Below, piece after piece: positions 16,174 through 24,625 of a stretch of DNA of 64,000 nucleotides. This DNA comes from Amycolatopsis vastitatis (GTDB lineage: Bacteria > Actinomycetota > Actinomycetes > Mycobacteriales > Pseudonocardiaceae). Position numbers and translations under genes: made by a program. How positions within the stretch are numbered: position 1 is the first letter of the stretch; each line of letters begins with the position of its first letter. The notes beneath the pieces are model-generated. The model was not told the DNA's origin and made no database searches. It was given only the letters and a program-made list of their open reading frames with translations. The stretch spans positions 21,403-85,402 of the forward strand of contig NZ_NMUL01000053.1 of the NCBI RefSeq assembly GCF_002234595.1. Reading direction: 5' to 3'.

Positions 16174-17789
16174 GGGCGGTCCTCCAGCCGGTCGCGCACC
16201 GCGGCCACGTAGGCCTGCACCGCCTGATCGGCCGCGGCCAGGCTGAACGGCGGTTTGAACAGCGCTTCTTCGGCCGGGCGGTACAACTGCTCGAGCCGCG
16301 GGTCCTCGATCAGACCGCGGGCGGCCGACATTTCGGCGTAGCACGCCAGCAGGGCCCGCAGTTCCGTGAGCCGGGCGTCCCGGCCGTCGAGGTCGGCCCG
16401 CCATCCGCGCCCGGCCTCGACCGCTCGGCTCACCCGCCGCTCGAAGTCGGCGAGGTTGCGCTCGACCCAGTCGAGGTCGCCGTCGGCCTGGGCGCCGCGG
16501 AACTGGTTGAACCCGCTGCGCAGCCGCGTCGCGCGCCGGCTCGCCCCCGCTACGCCGGTGTAGCGCTTCGCCAGGATGAACTGGACTTCCTCGAACGCGG
16601 CGAGCTGGTCGATGTCCTTGCTCAGCGCGTCGAGACGCTCGCCCAGCCCGGCCTCGACGAGGGAGCGCACGGCCTTCCACGACGGCGACGACTCCCGGCG
16701 GAACGCCAGCAGCAGCCGGACGCCGCGCCGGGCCGCCCGTCCGGCCAGCGCGGTGACCACCTCGTCCACCAGCGGGAGCGGTTCGGCGGCGCTGTCGACG
16801 CCGTCGATGACCACCGTGCAGTCGCGCGCGGAGCCCAGGTCGTCGAGCTTCAGCCGCTCCTTGATGCGGTCGCCGACTTCGCCGGCGGACCTGCCCCGCG
16901 CGTCCACGGCGAGGTCGACCGCGCCCGGCGGGGGTGGATCGCCGGCGCCCCGGGGGAACTGCGGAGCACTGACCGAGCGTTCCCGGTCGGCGTGCACGAC
17001 GGTCACCCGGAGGGCCTTCGTGATCGCCGACTCGTCGTCGCCGGTGACGACCGCCCAGACGCTGCCGGAGCCGGTCCGGTTCAGCCAGGTCACCACCTTT
17101 TGCGTGAACGCCACGTCGGCGGCGTCGTCGGAGGCGTCGCCCGGCTGGATGAAGCTGTCGTCGACGGCGGGTTCGCCGGTGGACCACTCCCGCAGCCGGG
17201 GCAGGTGGCCGAGCATCGTTTCGACCGGGATCATCCACGCGACCCGGCCGTCCTCGCCGGTGTAGCGGCTGACGATCATGCCGACGACGGCGCCGGTCTC
17301 CCGGTCGAGCAGGGCCGTGCCGCTGAATCCCGGCCCGACCCGGACACCGGAGGTGTTGTCCAGCTGCACCCACTCGCCGCCCGGGCCGCCCTCGCCCGCG
17401 AGCTCGCCCAGCGTCCACGCGCCGTCGTCCGCGCCGTCCGGGAAGCCGTAGGCACGCACCGGCTGGTCGTCGCGCAGGGACATCCGGTGCAGCCGCGCGC
17501 CGCCCACGCCGGTCGCCGGCTCTTCCAGGCGCAGGAGGGCGATGTCCCCGCCGCCGTCGTCGGTCGGCGGCACCCAGCCGTCCGCCACGACGCCGGCCCA
17601 CCCGGAGGGAGTGCCGGCGACGCCGACGAAGTCGACCGCGACCCGCGCGTCCCGCCCGCCGCAGCTCTCGACCACGTGCGCGCAGGTGAGCAGGTGCCGG
17701 TCGTCGAGCATCAGGCCGGCGCCGTGAATACGGCCCCGGTCGTCACCCAGCCGGACTCGCCACCGGCGTCGCTCCGCCGCCCACTCCAT
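16170..17789 (-). CDS. trypsin-like serine protease with NTPase-like C-terminal region
   Basis: A 539-residue protein with no signal peptide. Residues 10-200 are a chymotrypsin-fold protease with the full triad: His38 (LLTCAHVV), Asp82 (GGGDIALLRL) and Ser156 (GPGFSGTALL). The rest resembles a P-loop NTPase that has decayed: VTGDDESAITK at 248-258 replaces a Walker A, and VVIDGVD at 326-332 looks like a Walker B. A helical tail ends the protein. Cytosolic trypsin-like domains joined to NTPase or effector domains are typical of actinobacterial conflict and signalling systems. It is the first gene of the six-gene operon. Whether nucleotide is bound is doubtful given the missing Gly-Lys pattern. 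Confidence 0.7.
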   Translation of the reverse strand: MEWAAERRRWRVRLGDDRGRIHGAGLMLDDRHLLTCAHVVESCGGRDARVAVDFVGVAGTPSGWAGVVADGWVPPTDDGGGDIALLRLEEPATGVGGARLHRMSLRDDQPVRAYGFPDGADDGAWTLGELAGEGGPGGEWVQLDNTSGVRVGPGFSGTALLDRETGAVVGMIVSRYTGEDGRVAWMIPVETMLGHLPRLREWSTGEPAVDDSFIQPGDASDDAADVAFTQKVVTWLNRTGSGSVWAVVTGDDESAITKALRVTVVHADRERSVSAPQFPRGAGDPPPPGAVDLAVDARGRSAGEVGDRIKERLKLDDLGSARDCTVVIDGVDSAAEPLPLVDEVVTALAGRAARRGVRLLLAFRRESSPSWKAVRSLVEAGLGERLDALSKDIDQLAAFEEVQFILAKRYTGVAGASRRATRLRSGFNQFRGAQADGDLDWVERNLADFERRVSRAVEAGRGWRADLDGRDARLTELRALLACYAEMSAARGLIEDPRLEQLYRPAEEALFKPPFSLAAADQAVQAYVAAVRDRLEDRP

Positions 17790-17923
17790 CGGCCGGACCC
17801 TACGCCGCCGCAGGTATCCGCTGACGCGTTTTCGCCTAACCAGCCCCGGGGCGGAGCAATGGACTCACCCGGATGGAGTGCCCATTCCCCGGAAATCGCG
17901 AGTGGCGATTTCTTTTCGTCGAT

Positions 17924-19276
17924 TCACCGGCGCCCGGGCTGCCCGAGTCCGCCGGTGAGCGGGGCCGGGGCGAAGCGCAGGTAACGGCCCGGGGTGCCGA
18001 GCGCGGCCGCCGCCGCGTTCAGCTTCTCCGGCGTGGTTTCGGTCCACCGGCCGGTTTCGACGCGGGACTCGAGGGCGTGGAGCGCGGCGATCGTTTCCGA
18101 CGGCTGGAAGGCACAGTGGCCCGGCGCGTCGACGAAAGCTTGGCGCAGCAAGCGTTCCTGGCCCGCAGCCCGTACGCGGCGGGCGTACCAGCTCTCCTGT
18201 TCGACCGGGACCAGCTGGTCCGACGTGGTGTGAATGGTCAGTTCCGGCACGCGGAGGCGTCCGGTCACCATCGACGTGCGGGCGAGGGTGCCGACGGCCC
18301 GCGGGTCGGGTGTGACGTCCGCGTGGCGGGTCAGGTTCGCCAGGTCGGCGTCGAGGTCCAGCCCCGCCTCGCGGTACAGGGCGCGGACCTGCCGGGACAG
18401 GGCACTTCCGGCCAGCAGCGACCGGTAGTCGACGCCCGCGTTGAACGCGCTGTTCCCGCCGGCGGCGAGTTCGATCTGGTAGCGACCGGAAACGACGAAG
18501 CCGAGCACGAACTGCGTCAGGGCTTGCTGTTGTTGCTGTTCCTGGCCCGCGTAGTCGGTCGGCGCCGCGGGACCGGTCAGCCACGTCGGCATGTTCATCA
18601 GCGCGGCACCGAGGGCGATCCGGGCCCGGCCCGCCGCGGTGCCCTGCGCGTCGGAGACGAGCTTGGTCAGCGACGCGGCCGCCGCGCCCGCTTCGTCCGC
18701 GCTCGCGTAGCGGACCAGCTTGACCGGCTGTGCCGGGCCGAGCAGCCGGGAAAGCGCATACTCCCCGTCGAGCTGGTAGTTGTTGAGGTTGAGCGCGCCG
18801 GCGACCAGGCCGCAGGTGGTCAGGGCCCCGTCGAGCCGGTGGCCGCCGGACTCGGCTTCGAGGGCGCTGACCAGCCCGCCCATCGACGTGCCCCACGCGA
18901 TGGTGCGCCGGGGCTTGCCGATCCGCTGGGTGAGCGCGTCCAGCGAAGCGAACTGGTCACCGACTGCGGAGCTGAGCGCCCAGAACGACGGCCCGCTGTA
19001 GGAGGAGCCGACCAGCGCGTAGCCGTCGGCGAGCAGGGCCTGCCCGGTCGGCTCGTCGGGCGCGTCGCGCGCCACGAGCGGGCCGAAGCCGTGGCTGTAG
19101 AGGATGACGGTGCCGTTCCACGCGTCCGGGACGTCGGCCACCCAGCTCGCGCCGTCCGGCAGGAGCCCGGTGTAGTGCGCGGGGGTCGCGGCGTGCGCGG
19201 AGACCCCTGTCGTGAGCCCGATCGCGGTCAGTGTCGCGGCGACGAGCGTGCCGATCCGGCGTGGCCACGTGCTCAT
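17924..19276 (-). CDS. secreted alpha/beta-hydrolase (S9/esterase type)
   Basis: A 450-residue protein with a Sec signal peptide (RIGTLVAATLTAIGLTTGVSAHA). Its alpha/beta-hydrolase fold has HGFG as the oxyanion-hole region, AWGTSMGG as the nucleophile elbow, TTSDQLVPVEQE with the Asp, and DAPGHCAF with the His. Such secreted hydrolases cleave esters or peptides. ATG 19276 overlaps the stop of the MHS transporter (ATGA), so uptake and extracellular hydrolysis are co-expressed and probably under the divergent PaaX regulator. This suggests an aromatic ester substrate, but the enzyme itself gives no proof. Confidence 0.7.
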   Translation of the reverse strand: MSTWPRRIGTLVAATLTAIGLTTGVSAHAATPAHYTGLLPDGASWVADVPDAWNGTVILYSHGFGPLVARDAPDEPTGQALLADGYALVGSSYSGPSFWALSSAVGDQFASLDALTQRIGKPRRTIAWGTSMGGLVSALEAESGGHRLDGALTTCGLVAGALNLNNYQLDGEYALSRLLGPAQPVKLVRYASADEAGAAAASLTKLVSDAQGTAAGRARIALGAALMNMPTWLTGPAAPTDYAGQEQQQQQALTQFVLGFVVSGRYQIELAAGGNSAFNAGVDYRSLLAGSALSRQVRALYREAGLDLDADLANLTRHADVTPDPRAVGTLARTSMVTGRLRVPELTIHTTSDQLVPVEQESWYARRVRAAGQERLLRQAFVDAPGHCAFQPSETIAALHALESRVETGRWTETTPEKLNAAAAALGTPGRYLRFAPAPLTGGLGQPGRR

Positions 19277-20583
19277 GCGCGGTGTCCTTCCCGTTGGTCC
19301 GCCAGGGTGAGTGCCGGTTCGTCCGGCGTGATCGAGCGGTGGCTGGTCTCCCGCAGTGCCAGCAGGCAGACGGCGGACAGGAGGCAGAACGCGGCGATCG
19401 TCCACGAGACCGGCGCGGTCGACGTGCTGCCGCGCTGGAGCTGGGCGAAGATCAGCGGGGCGAACCCGGCGCCGAGCCCGGCGAGCTGGTACCCCAGCGA
19501 CGCGCCGGTGTACCGGTTTTCGGTGGCGAAGAGCTCGGTGTAGAGGGCGGCCAGCGGCCCGTACATCATCGGGTGGATCACGCCCTGGCCGATCACCAGC
19601 GCCAGGACGAGCAGCAGCCCGCTGCCGCTGCGCACCATCGGGAACAGCAGGAACCCGAACCCCGCCATCAGGACCACGCCGGCCAGCACGACCGGGCGGC
19701 GCCCGACGCGGTCGGACAGCGCGGACCACAGCAGGATGCCGGCCACCGCGCAGGCCGAGGACAGGGTGAGCGCGTTGAGCACCTCCTGCCGGGGATGTCC
19801 TTGCCGGACACCGTAAGCGAGGACGAACGTGGTCAGCGTCGCCTGGACGACGAACGCGGAAAGCCCGACGCCCACGCCCAGCACGAGTGCCCGCGGGTGC
19901 TCCCGCAGCACGGAGACCAGCGGGATGCGGCGCCGCTTTTCCTTCTGCGTGGCCAGGAACGCCGGCGTTTCCTCGACGCGCGAGCGGACGAACAAGCCGA
20001 TCGCGAGCAGGACGATGCTGAACAGGAACGGGATCCGCCAGCCCCACGCGAGGAAGTCCGCCTCGGAGGTGAAGGCGGCGGTGCCGGACATCGCGAGCGT
20101 CGAGACGACCATGCCGCTCGGCGCGCCGGCGTTCGTGAAGCCGGCCCACAGGCCCCGGCGTGATTTCGCGTGTTCGGCCGACATCAGGACGGCACCGCCC
20201 CATTCGCCGCCGACCGCGACGCCTTGGACGACGCGGAGCAGCACCAGGCCGAGCGGGGCGAGGGCGCCGATCTGGGCGTAGCCGGGGAGCAGGCCGATGA
20301 GGAAGCTCGCGACGCCCATCAGGCTCATGGTGAGCACGAGCATCCGCTTGCGGCCCAGGCGATCGCCGAAATGGCCGAACAGCAGGCCGCCGAGCGGCCG
20401 GGCGAGGTAGCCGGTGGTGAACGTGCCGAAGCTGGCGACCGTGGCGAGCGCCGGATCGAGGTCGGCGAAGAAGACCTTGCCGAAGACGACCGCGCTGGCC
20501 GTGGCGTAGAGGAGGAAGTCGTAGTACTCGATGAGGCTGCCGAGGAAGCTCGACGTGACCGCTCTGCGGAGCTGAGTGCTCAT
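19273..20583 (-). CDS. MHS-family MFS transporter (metabolite:H+ symporter)
   Basis: A 436-residue 12-TM protein. It opens with SSFLGSLIEYYDFLLYATASA, characteristic of the metabolite:H+ symporter family (shikimate, proline/betaine and aromatic-acid carriers). The loop motif GHFGDRLGRKRMLVLTM between TM2 and TM3 is intact, as is the linker RVVQGVAVGGEWGGAVLM. It should import an organic acid or zwitterion by proton symport. It leads a two-gene operon with the secreted hydrolase. A well-spaced promoter at 20626-20654 contains a dyad likely bound by PaaX. Confidence 0.8.
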   Translation of the reverse strand: MSTQLRRAVTSSFLGSLIEYYDFLLYATASAVVFGKVFFADLDPALATVASFGTFTTGYLARPLGGLLFGHFGDRLGRKRMLVLTMSLMGVASFLIGLLPGYAQIGALAPLGLVLLRVVQGVAVGGEWGGAVLMSAEHAKSRRGLWAGFTNAGAPSGMVVSTLAMSGTAAFTSEADFLAWGWRIPFLFSIVLLAIGLFVRSRVEETPAFLATQKEKRRRIPLVSVLREHPRALVLGVGVGLSAFVVQATLTTFVLAYGVRQGHPRQEVLNALTLSSACAVAGILLWSALSDRVGRRPVVLAGVVLMAGFGFLLFPMVRSGSGLLLVLALVIGQGVIHPMMYGPLAALYTELFATENRYTGASLGYQLAGLGAGFAPLIFAQLQRGSTSTAPVSWTIAAFCLLSAVCLLALRETSHRSITPDEPALTLADQREGHRA

Positions 20584-20625
20584 GGGGACCCTCGTCTTTG
20601 GGGGTGGGCCGTCGTGGCCGGGATC

Positions 20626-20654
20626 ACGTTAGTCACCGGAGTGACGGCCGTCAA
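20626..20654 (-). promoter_or_regulatory. promoter of the MHS transporter operon with internal dyad
   Basis: Read on the minus strand, TTGACG (20654-20649) and TAACGT (20631-20626) are separated by exactly 17 bases. The spacer holds the inverted repeat GTCAC-TCCG-GTGAC (20645-20632). Binding there would block RNA polymerase, which fits repression by the divergently encoded PaaX protein. Confidence 0.65.
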
Positions 20655-20703
20655 GAATCTGCACAATATCAACTGACGTCCGGCCGGGAGCTACGCTCGT
20701 GGG

Positions 20704-21507
20704 GTGGAGACGCCCCGCGTGAAGTCCGTGATGCTGACCTTCCTCGGCATCCACGTGCTCGGCCGGGCGGTGGCGGTCTCCTCGGGCAGCGTGATCGAGG
20801 TGTTCGCGCGGATCGGCGTCTCGGAGGAGGCGGTCCGTTCCACGCTGACCCGGATGGCGAGCCGCGGGCTGCTGACCCGCCACCGCGACGGCCGGAAGGT
20901 CTACTTCGGACTCAGCCCGCGCCTGGCCGCGGTGCTCGAGGACGGCCGCCGCCGGGTCTGGGAGACGGGCGCGGTCAACCGCGCGGGAGACGGCGACTGG
21001 ACGCTGGTGGGCTTTTCGCTCCCGGACAGCCGCCGCGGCGACCGTCACGACCTGCGCACCCAGCTGACCTGGGAGGGCTTCGGCCCGCTGCAGAACGGCT
21101 TGTGGGTCGCCGCGGGCAGCCGCGACGTCACGGCCATCATCGAGCAGCTCGACCTCGCCGGGCACGTCACGGTCCTGACGGCACGCCCCGCGAAGCCGAC
21201 GGAATCCGCCGAACTGGTCCGCAAGGCGTTCGACACGAAGACGATCGAGGCGCGCTACCTCGACTTCCTGGCGAAGTGGGACACCGCGCGGTCGCCGTGG
21301 CCGGACGACCTCACCCGGCAGCTGGTGCTGCACACCGACTGGCTGCAGGTCATCCGCCGGGACCCGCACCTGCCGGCCGAGCACCTGCCCGGCGGCTGGC
21401 CCGCCGAGCGGGCCGAACGCCTGTTCCGGAAGCTCGACGAGAGTCTCCGCGAAGGAGCGGCGAAAGAGGCCGGAGCGGTGCTCGACACGCTCGCCGTCAC
21501 CGGTTAG
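20704..21507 (+). CDS. PaaX-family transcriptional regulator
   Basis: A 267-residue regulator with the PaaX layout: an N-terminal winged helix (VSEEAVRSTLTRMASRGLLTRHRDGRKVYF around residues 39-68), a central Cas2-like domain (GDWTLVGFSLPDSRR), and a C-terminal all-alpha domain with LHTDWLQVIRRDPHLP. PaaX repressors bind aryl-CoA such as phenylacetyl-CoA and control aromatic catabolism. It is divergent from the MHS transporter and secreted hydrolase, its likely targets. The GTG start at 20704 has no good ribosome site, so translation may be leaderless. It overlaps the next gene tail to tail by four bases. Confidence 0.8.
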   Translation: METPRVKSVMLTFLGIHVLGRAVAVSSGSVIEVFARIGVSEEAVRSTLTRMASRGLLTRHRDGRKVYFGLSPRLAAVLEDGRRRVWETGAVNRAGDGDWTLVGFSLPDSRRGDRHDLRTQLTWEGFGPLQNGLWVAAGSRDVTAIIEQLDLAGHVTVLTARPAKPTESAELVRKAFDTKTIEARYLDFLAKWDTARSPWPDDLTRQLVLHTDWLQVIRRDPHLPAEHLPGGWPAERAERLFRKLDESLREGAAKEAGAVLDTLAVTG

Positions 21508-22949
21508 TGCGGGGCTGGCTGGGCGTGCTTCGGCAGGAGCCCGACCAGTGCCAGTGCCGGCAGGCAGACGCCGGCGCAGAGGCCGAAAACCAGTTCGGCG
21601 GCGGCGAGGAAGGACGTCGGGGACGGCTGCCCGGCGCGGGCGAAGAACACGGTGCCGAGTGCGGCGACGCCGATCGCGCCGGCGAACTGCTGGGCGGCGT
21701 TGAGCAGGCCGGCGCCGGTCCCGACCTCCTCGGCGGTGGCTTCGCCGAGGATGAAGTCGAACAGGGGGATGAACAGCAGCCCGGAACCGGCTCCGGTCAC
21801 GAGCAACGCCGGCGCCAGCCTGCCCGCGGTGATGGCTTCGCCCCAGTGCGCGGTGGACCACCAGAGCGCGAGCAGGCCGGCGACGGTGACGGACAGCCCG
21901 AGGTGCAGGCCGGCGCGCCCGAGCTTTTCGGCGAGCACCGCGCCGGAGGCCAGCGTGGCGAGCGCGGTCCCCGCCGCCCAGGGGATCAGCGCGAGACCGG
22001 CGTCCAGCGGTGTCCAGCCCAGCCCCGACTGGAGCAGCAGGTTGACGACCAGGACGAACGCGCTGAGCGCGGCGTAGAACCCGCCGACGATCAGCAGGCC
22101 CACCACGAAGCCGCGCTTGCCGAACAGCGACGGCGTGACGACCGGGTGGCGGCTGCGGCGTTCGGACACGGCGAACAGGCCGAAAGCCACCAGCGCGGCC
22201 GCGATCATCGCGTGGGTCCACGCGGGCCAGCCCAGGTCGCGTCCCTGGATGAGCGGCACGATCAGCAGTGCCGAACCGGCGGTGAGCAGGCCGACGCCAC
22301 GCGGGTCGAGGCGGGCGCCGCGGTCCTCGCCGCCGTTTCGCGGGAGAACGCCCCAGCCGAGCGCGGCGGCGAGGACGCCGAACGGGACGTTGATCAGGAA
22401 GATCGAGCGCCACCGGCTGCCGAACGGGTCCAGGTGCAGCAGCCAGCCGGCGAGGATCGGCCCGGCCACCGTGGCCAGTCCCATGATCGGGCCCATCGGC
22501 ATCAGCGCCTTGCGCAGGTGCGCGGGCGGAAAGACGATCTTCACCAGCGCCATGCCCTGCGGGATCATCACGGACCCGCACAGGCCCTGGACCACGCGGG
22601 CGGCGACGAGGAACCCGGCGCTGGGCGCGAGGCTGCAGGCCAGCGACGCGAGGGTGAAGCCGGACATGCCGAGCAGGAACAGCCGGCGGCGGCCGAGCAC
22701 GTCGCCGAGCCTGCCGGAGGTCACCAGGCCGAGGGCGAACGCCGCGGTGTAGCCGGACAGGACCCACTGCAGGGTCATCGGGCCGCCGCCGAGGTCGGCG
22801 CGGATCGCCGGGCTGGCGAGGTTGGCGACGCTGGTGTCGAGGAGGTCCATGAGCTCGGCGACGACCACGGCCACCAGGACCAGCCAGGCCCGGCCGAGCG
22901 GAAGCGGAGCCGCGCGGGACGTTTCCGACGAACATTGTTCAGTAGTCAC
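21504..22949 (-). CDS. DHA2-family drug/H+ antiporter (MFS)
   Basis: A 481-residue protein with 14 predicted TM helices, typical of EmrB/QacA exporters. Motif D1 is seen as LMDLLDTSVANLA, motif A as SGRLGDVLGRRRLFLLG, and motif C lies in the fifth helix around MGLATVAGPILAGWL. It should expel hydrophobic drugs or a metabolite at the cost of the proton gradient. The GTG start at 22949 lies only about seven bases past a likely -10 element, so its mRNA is probably leaderless. The divergent TetR gene and paired operators indicate repression relieved by the transported compound. Confidence 0.8.
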   Translation of the reverse strand: MTTEQCSSETSRAAPLPLGRAWLVLVAVVVAELMDLLDTSVANLASPAIRADLGGGPMTLQWVLSGYTAAFALGLVTSGRLGDVLGRRRLFLLGMSGFTLASLACSLAPSAGFLVAARVVQGLCGSVMIPQGMALVKIVFPPAHLRKALMPMGPIMGLATVAGPILAGWLLHLDPFGSRWRSIFLINVPFGVLAAALGWGVLPRNGGEDRGARLDPRGVGLLTAGSALLIVPLIQGRDLGWPAWTHAMIAAALVAFGLFAVSERRSRHPVVTPSLFGKRGFVVGLLIVGGFYAALSAFVLVVNLLLQSGLGWTPLDAGLALIPWAAGTALATLASGAVLAEKLGRAGLHLGLSVTVAGLLALWWSTAHWGEAITAGRLAPALLVTGAGSGLLFIPLFDFILGEATAEEVGTGAGLLNAAQQFAGAIGVAALGTVFFARAGQPSPTSFLAAAELVFGLCAGVCLPALALVGLLPKHAQPAPH

Positions 22950-22986
22950 GAACTAAGTTCTAGATTACGAACTAAGTTCGTGTCAA
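22948..22986. promoter_or_regulatory. twin TetR operators and MFS promoter
   Basis: ACGAACTAAGTTC occurs twice (22948-22960 and 22967-22979), 19 bp apart. Each is a dyad GAACT-A-AGTTC, and the second extends to CGAACT-A-AGTTCG. On the minus strand TTGACA (22986-22981) and TAGAAC (22962-22957) are 18 bases apart, so both operators overlap the promoter of the MFS gene. Confidence 0.75.
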
Positions 22987-23001
22987 GGTAGGGTGACGGG
23001 C

Positions 23002-23730
23002 ATGCCCACCGATCCCCGAGAGCGCCGCGCGGCCCGCCACGCCGGACTCCCCACGGACTCCGCGTCGACGGCGCCGCGGAAGACCCCCATCACGGCCGAC
23101 CGGATCACCGACGCCGCGCTGCAGGTCATCGCCACCGAGGGCTACGACGCGCTGACGATCCGCCGGGTCGCCGCGGTGCTCGGCACCGGCCCGTCCTCGC
23201 TGTACGCGCACATCCTCAACAAGGACGACCTCGACGACCTGCTCGTCGGACGGCTCTGCGCCGAGATCCGGCTGCCCGAGCCCGACCCGGCGTCGTGGCG
23301 GGAGCAGATCCACGACGTCTATGCGCAGCTCCGGGACGTCTACCTGAAGTACCCCGGCGTCTCCCGCGCCGCGCTGGCCATGGTCCCCACCCACCTCGAA
23401 ACGCTGCGGCTGGGCGAAGGGATCCTGGCCATCCTGCTCGCCGGCGGCATCGAACCGCAGGCCGCCGCGTGGGCGCTCGACGCGCTCACCCTCTACGTCA
23501 GCGCCTACACCCTGGAACGTTCACTCGTCCGGCAACGGCAGCGAAACCACGACGACAACTGGGTGCTCGGCCGGGAAGAGCTCATCGAGCGGTTCAGCGC
23601 CTTGCCCGCGGCCGAGTTCCCGCACACCCGGCGCCACGCGGCCGAACTGACCTCCGGCACCGGGCACGACCGCTTCGACTTCGCGCTCACCTTGATGCTC
23701 GACAACCTCAGCCGGCGGCCAAGGGCTTGA
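23002..23730 (+). CDS. TetR-family regulator of the adjacent exporter
   Basis: A 242-residue regulator. The HTH spans roughly residues 30-75: ITDAALQVIATEGYDALTIR, then VAAVLGTGPSSLYAHILNKDDL. The C-terminal ligand domain resembles the TetR_C class found beside DHA2 exporters. It is divergent from the MFS gene with two operators between them. ATG 23002 is preferred; an in-frame GTG at 22993 is also possible. The 3' end overlaps the convergent GNAT gene by 23 bases. Confidence 0.8.
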   Translation: MPTDPRERRAARHAGLPTDSASTAPRKTPITADRITDAALQVIATEGYDALTIRRVAAVLGTGPSSLYAHILNKDDLDDLLVGRLCAEIRLPEPDPASWREQIHDVYAQLRDVYLKYPGVSRAALAMVPTHLETLRLGEGILAILLAGGIEPQAAAWALDALTLYVSAYTLERSLVRQRQRNHDDNWVLGREELIERFSALPAAEFPHTRRHAAELTSGTGHDRFDFALTLMLDNLSRRPRA

Positions 23731-24154
23731 TGAACCGGGCCGACCTGGCGCAGACGTCGTCGTAGCCGAGGCCGCGGTAGAAGCTGTGCGCGGCTTCGCG
23801 GGTCCGGGTGCTGGTGACCTCCAGCTCCCGGCACCCGAGCCGGCGCGCCTCACGCTCGACTTCGGCCACCAGCGCGCGGCCCACGCCCTGGCCACGGCAC
23901 GAGTCGTCGACGACCAGCGCCACCAGGCGGCCCCGGCGTCCGTCGTGCTCCAGAAGGGGCATCGCGTGGAACGCGGCGACCCCCGAAACCAGGCCGTCCG
24001 CCTCGGCGACGACCAGCACGCTGCGCGGGTCGGTCAGCCAGTCGTCCAGCCGGGCCCGGACCCTGGCCTCGTCGGCCGGATATCCGAGCTGCTCGAGCAG
24101 GACCGTGAGCCGCGCGACGTCGCCGGTACCCGCCGGCCTGATGGTTGTCGTCAT
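23708..24154 (-). CDS. GNAT-family N-acetyltransferase
   Basis: A 148-residue protein with the GNAT fold. The acetyl-CoA-binding loop is CRGQGVGRALVAEVE around residues 90-104 (the Q/RxxGxG/A motif), followed by LEVTSTRTREAAHSFYRGLGY, the usual fourth motif. It transfers an acetyl group from acetyl-CoA to an amine; the acceptor is unknown. It is a single gene, convergent with TetR and divergent from a second GNAT gene 36 bases away. Confidence 0.8.
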   Translation of the reverse strand: MTTTIRPAGTGDVARLTVLLEQLGYPADEARVRARLDDWLTDPRSVLVVAEADGLVSGVAAFHAMPLLEHDGRRGRLVALVVDDSCRGQGVGRALVAEVEREARRLGCRELEVTSTRTREAAHSFYRGLGYDDVCARSARFIKPLAAG

Positions 24155-24190
24155 GCCACCCAGTCTGCCCATGCGGCCAGAATGGGCTCC

Positions 24191-24625
24191 ATGGTGGAGA
24201 TCAGCTTCCTGGCCGAGCCCGACCGAGACCAGTGGGAGGCGCTGGCCCGCGGCAAGGACGCCCACTTCGGCGTCGAACGCCGCGACGAAGACTACGAACG
24301 GACCTGGCGGCGCCTGCTCGGCGACGAGCGGATCCGCGGGATCGCCGCGCGGGTGGACGGCAGGATGGCCGGCATCGCGCACTACCTGTTCCACGCCAGT
24401 GTCTGGTACTCCGGGAAGTGCTACCTGGCGGACCTGTTCGTGGACCCGGAGGCCCGGCGGCGGGGCGTCGCGACGGCGGTGATCGAGTGGGTGGCGCGGG
24501 ACGCCGAGGAGCACGGCCACCCGGGCCTCTACTGGAACACCCTGGAAGACGCTCCGGCTCGCGCGCTGTACGACAAGGTCGGCAAGTTCCACCAGGGACT
24601 CATTCACTACGCCTACCGGCGCTGA
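24191..24625 (+). CDS. GNAT-family N-acetyltransferase
   Basis: A 144-residue acetyltransferase. The CoA loop is DPEARRRGVATAVIEWV, the core strand is YLADLFVD, and the C-terminus WNTLEDAPARALYDKVG follows the family pattern for motif B. It is divergent from the other GNAT gene but not closely similar to it, so the pair is probably not a recent duplication. ATG 24191 was chosen from a cluster of two in-frame starts (24182 and 24191). The acceptor is unknown. Confidence 0.8.
   Translation: MVEISFLAEPDRDQWEALARGKDAHFGVERRDEDYERTWRRLLGDERIRGIAARVDGRMAGIAHYLFHASVWYSGKCYLADLFVDPEARRRGVATAVIEWVARDAEEHGHPGLYWNTLEDAPARALYDKVGKFHQGLIHYAYRR

Noticed and set aside
13993..17601. Single 1202-codon kinase frame
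   Set aside because: The first 470 codons are a shadow of the trypsin-like gene. Homology and the GTGA overlap start the kinase at 16173.
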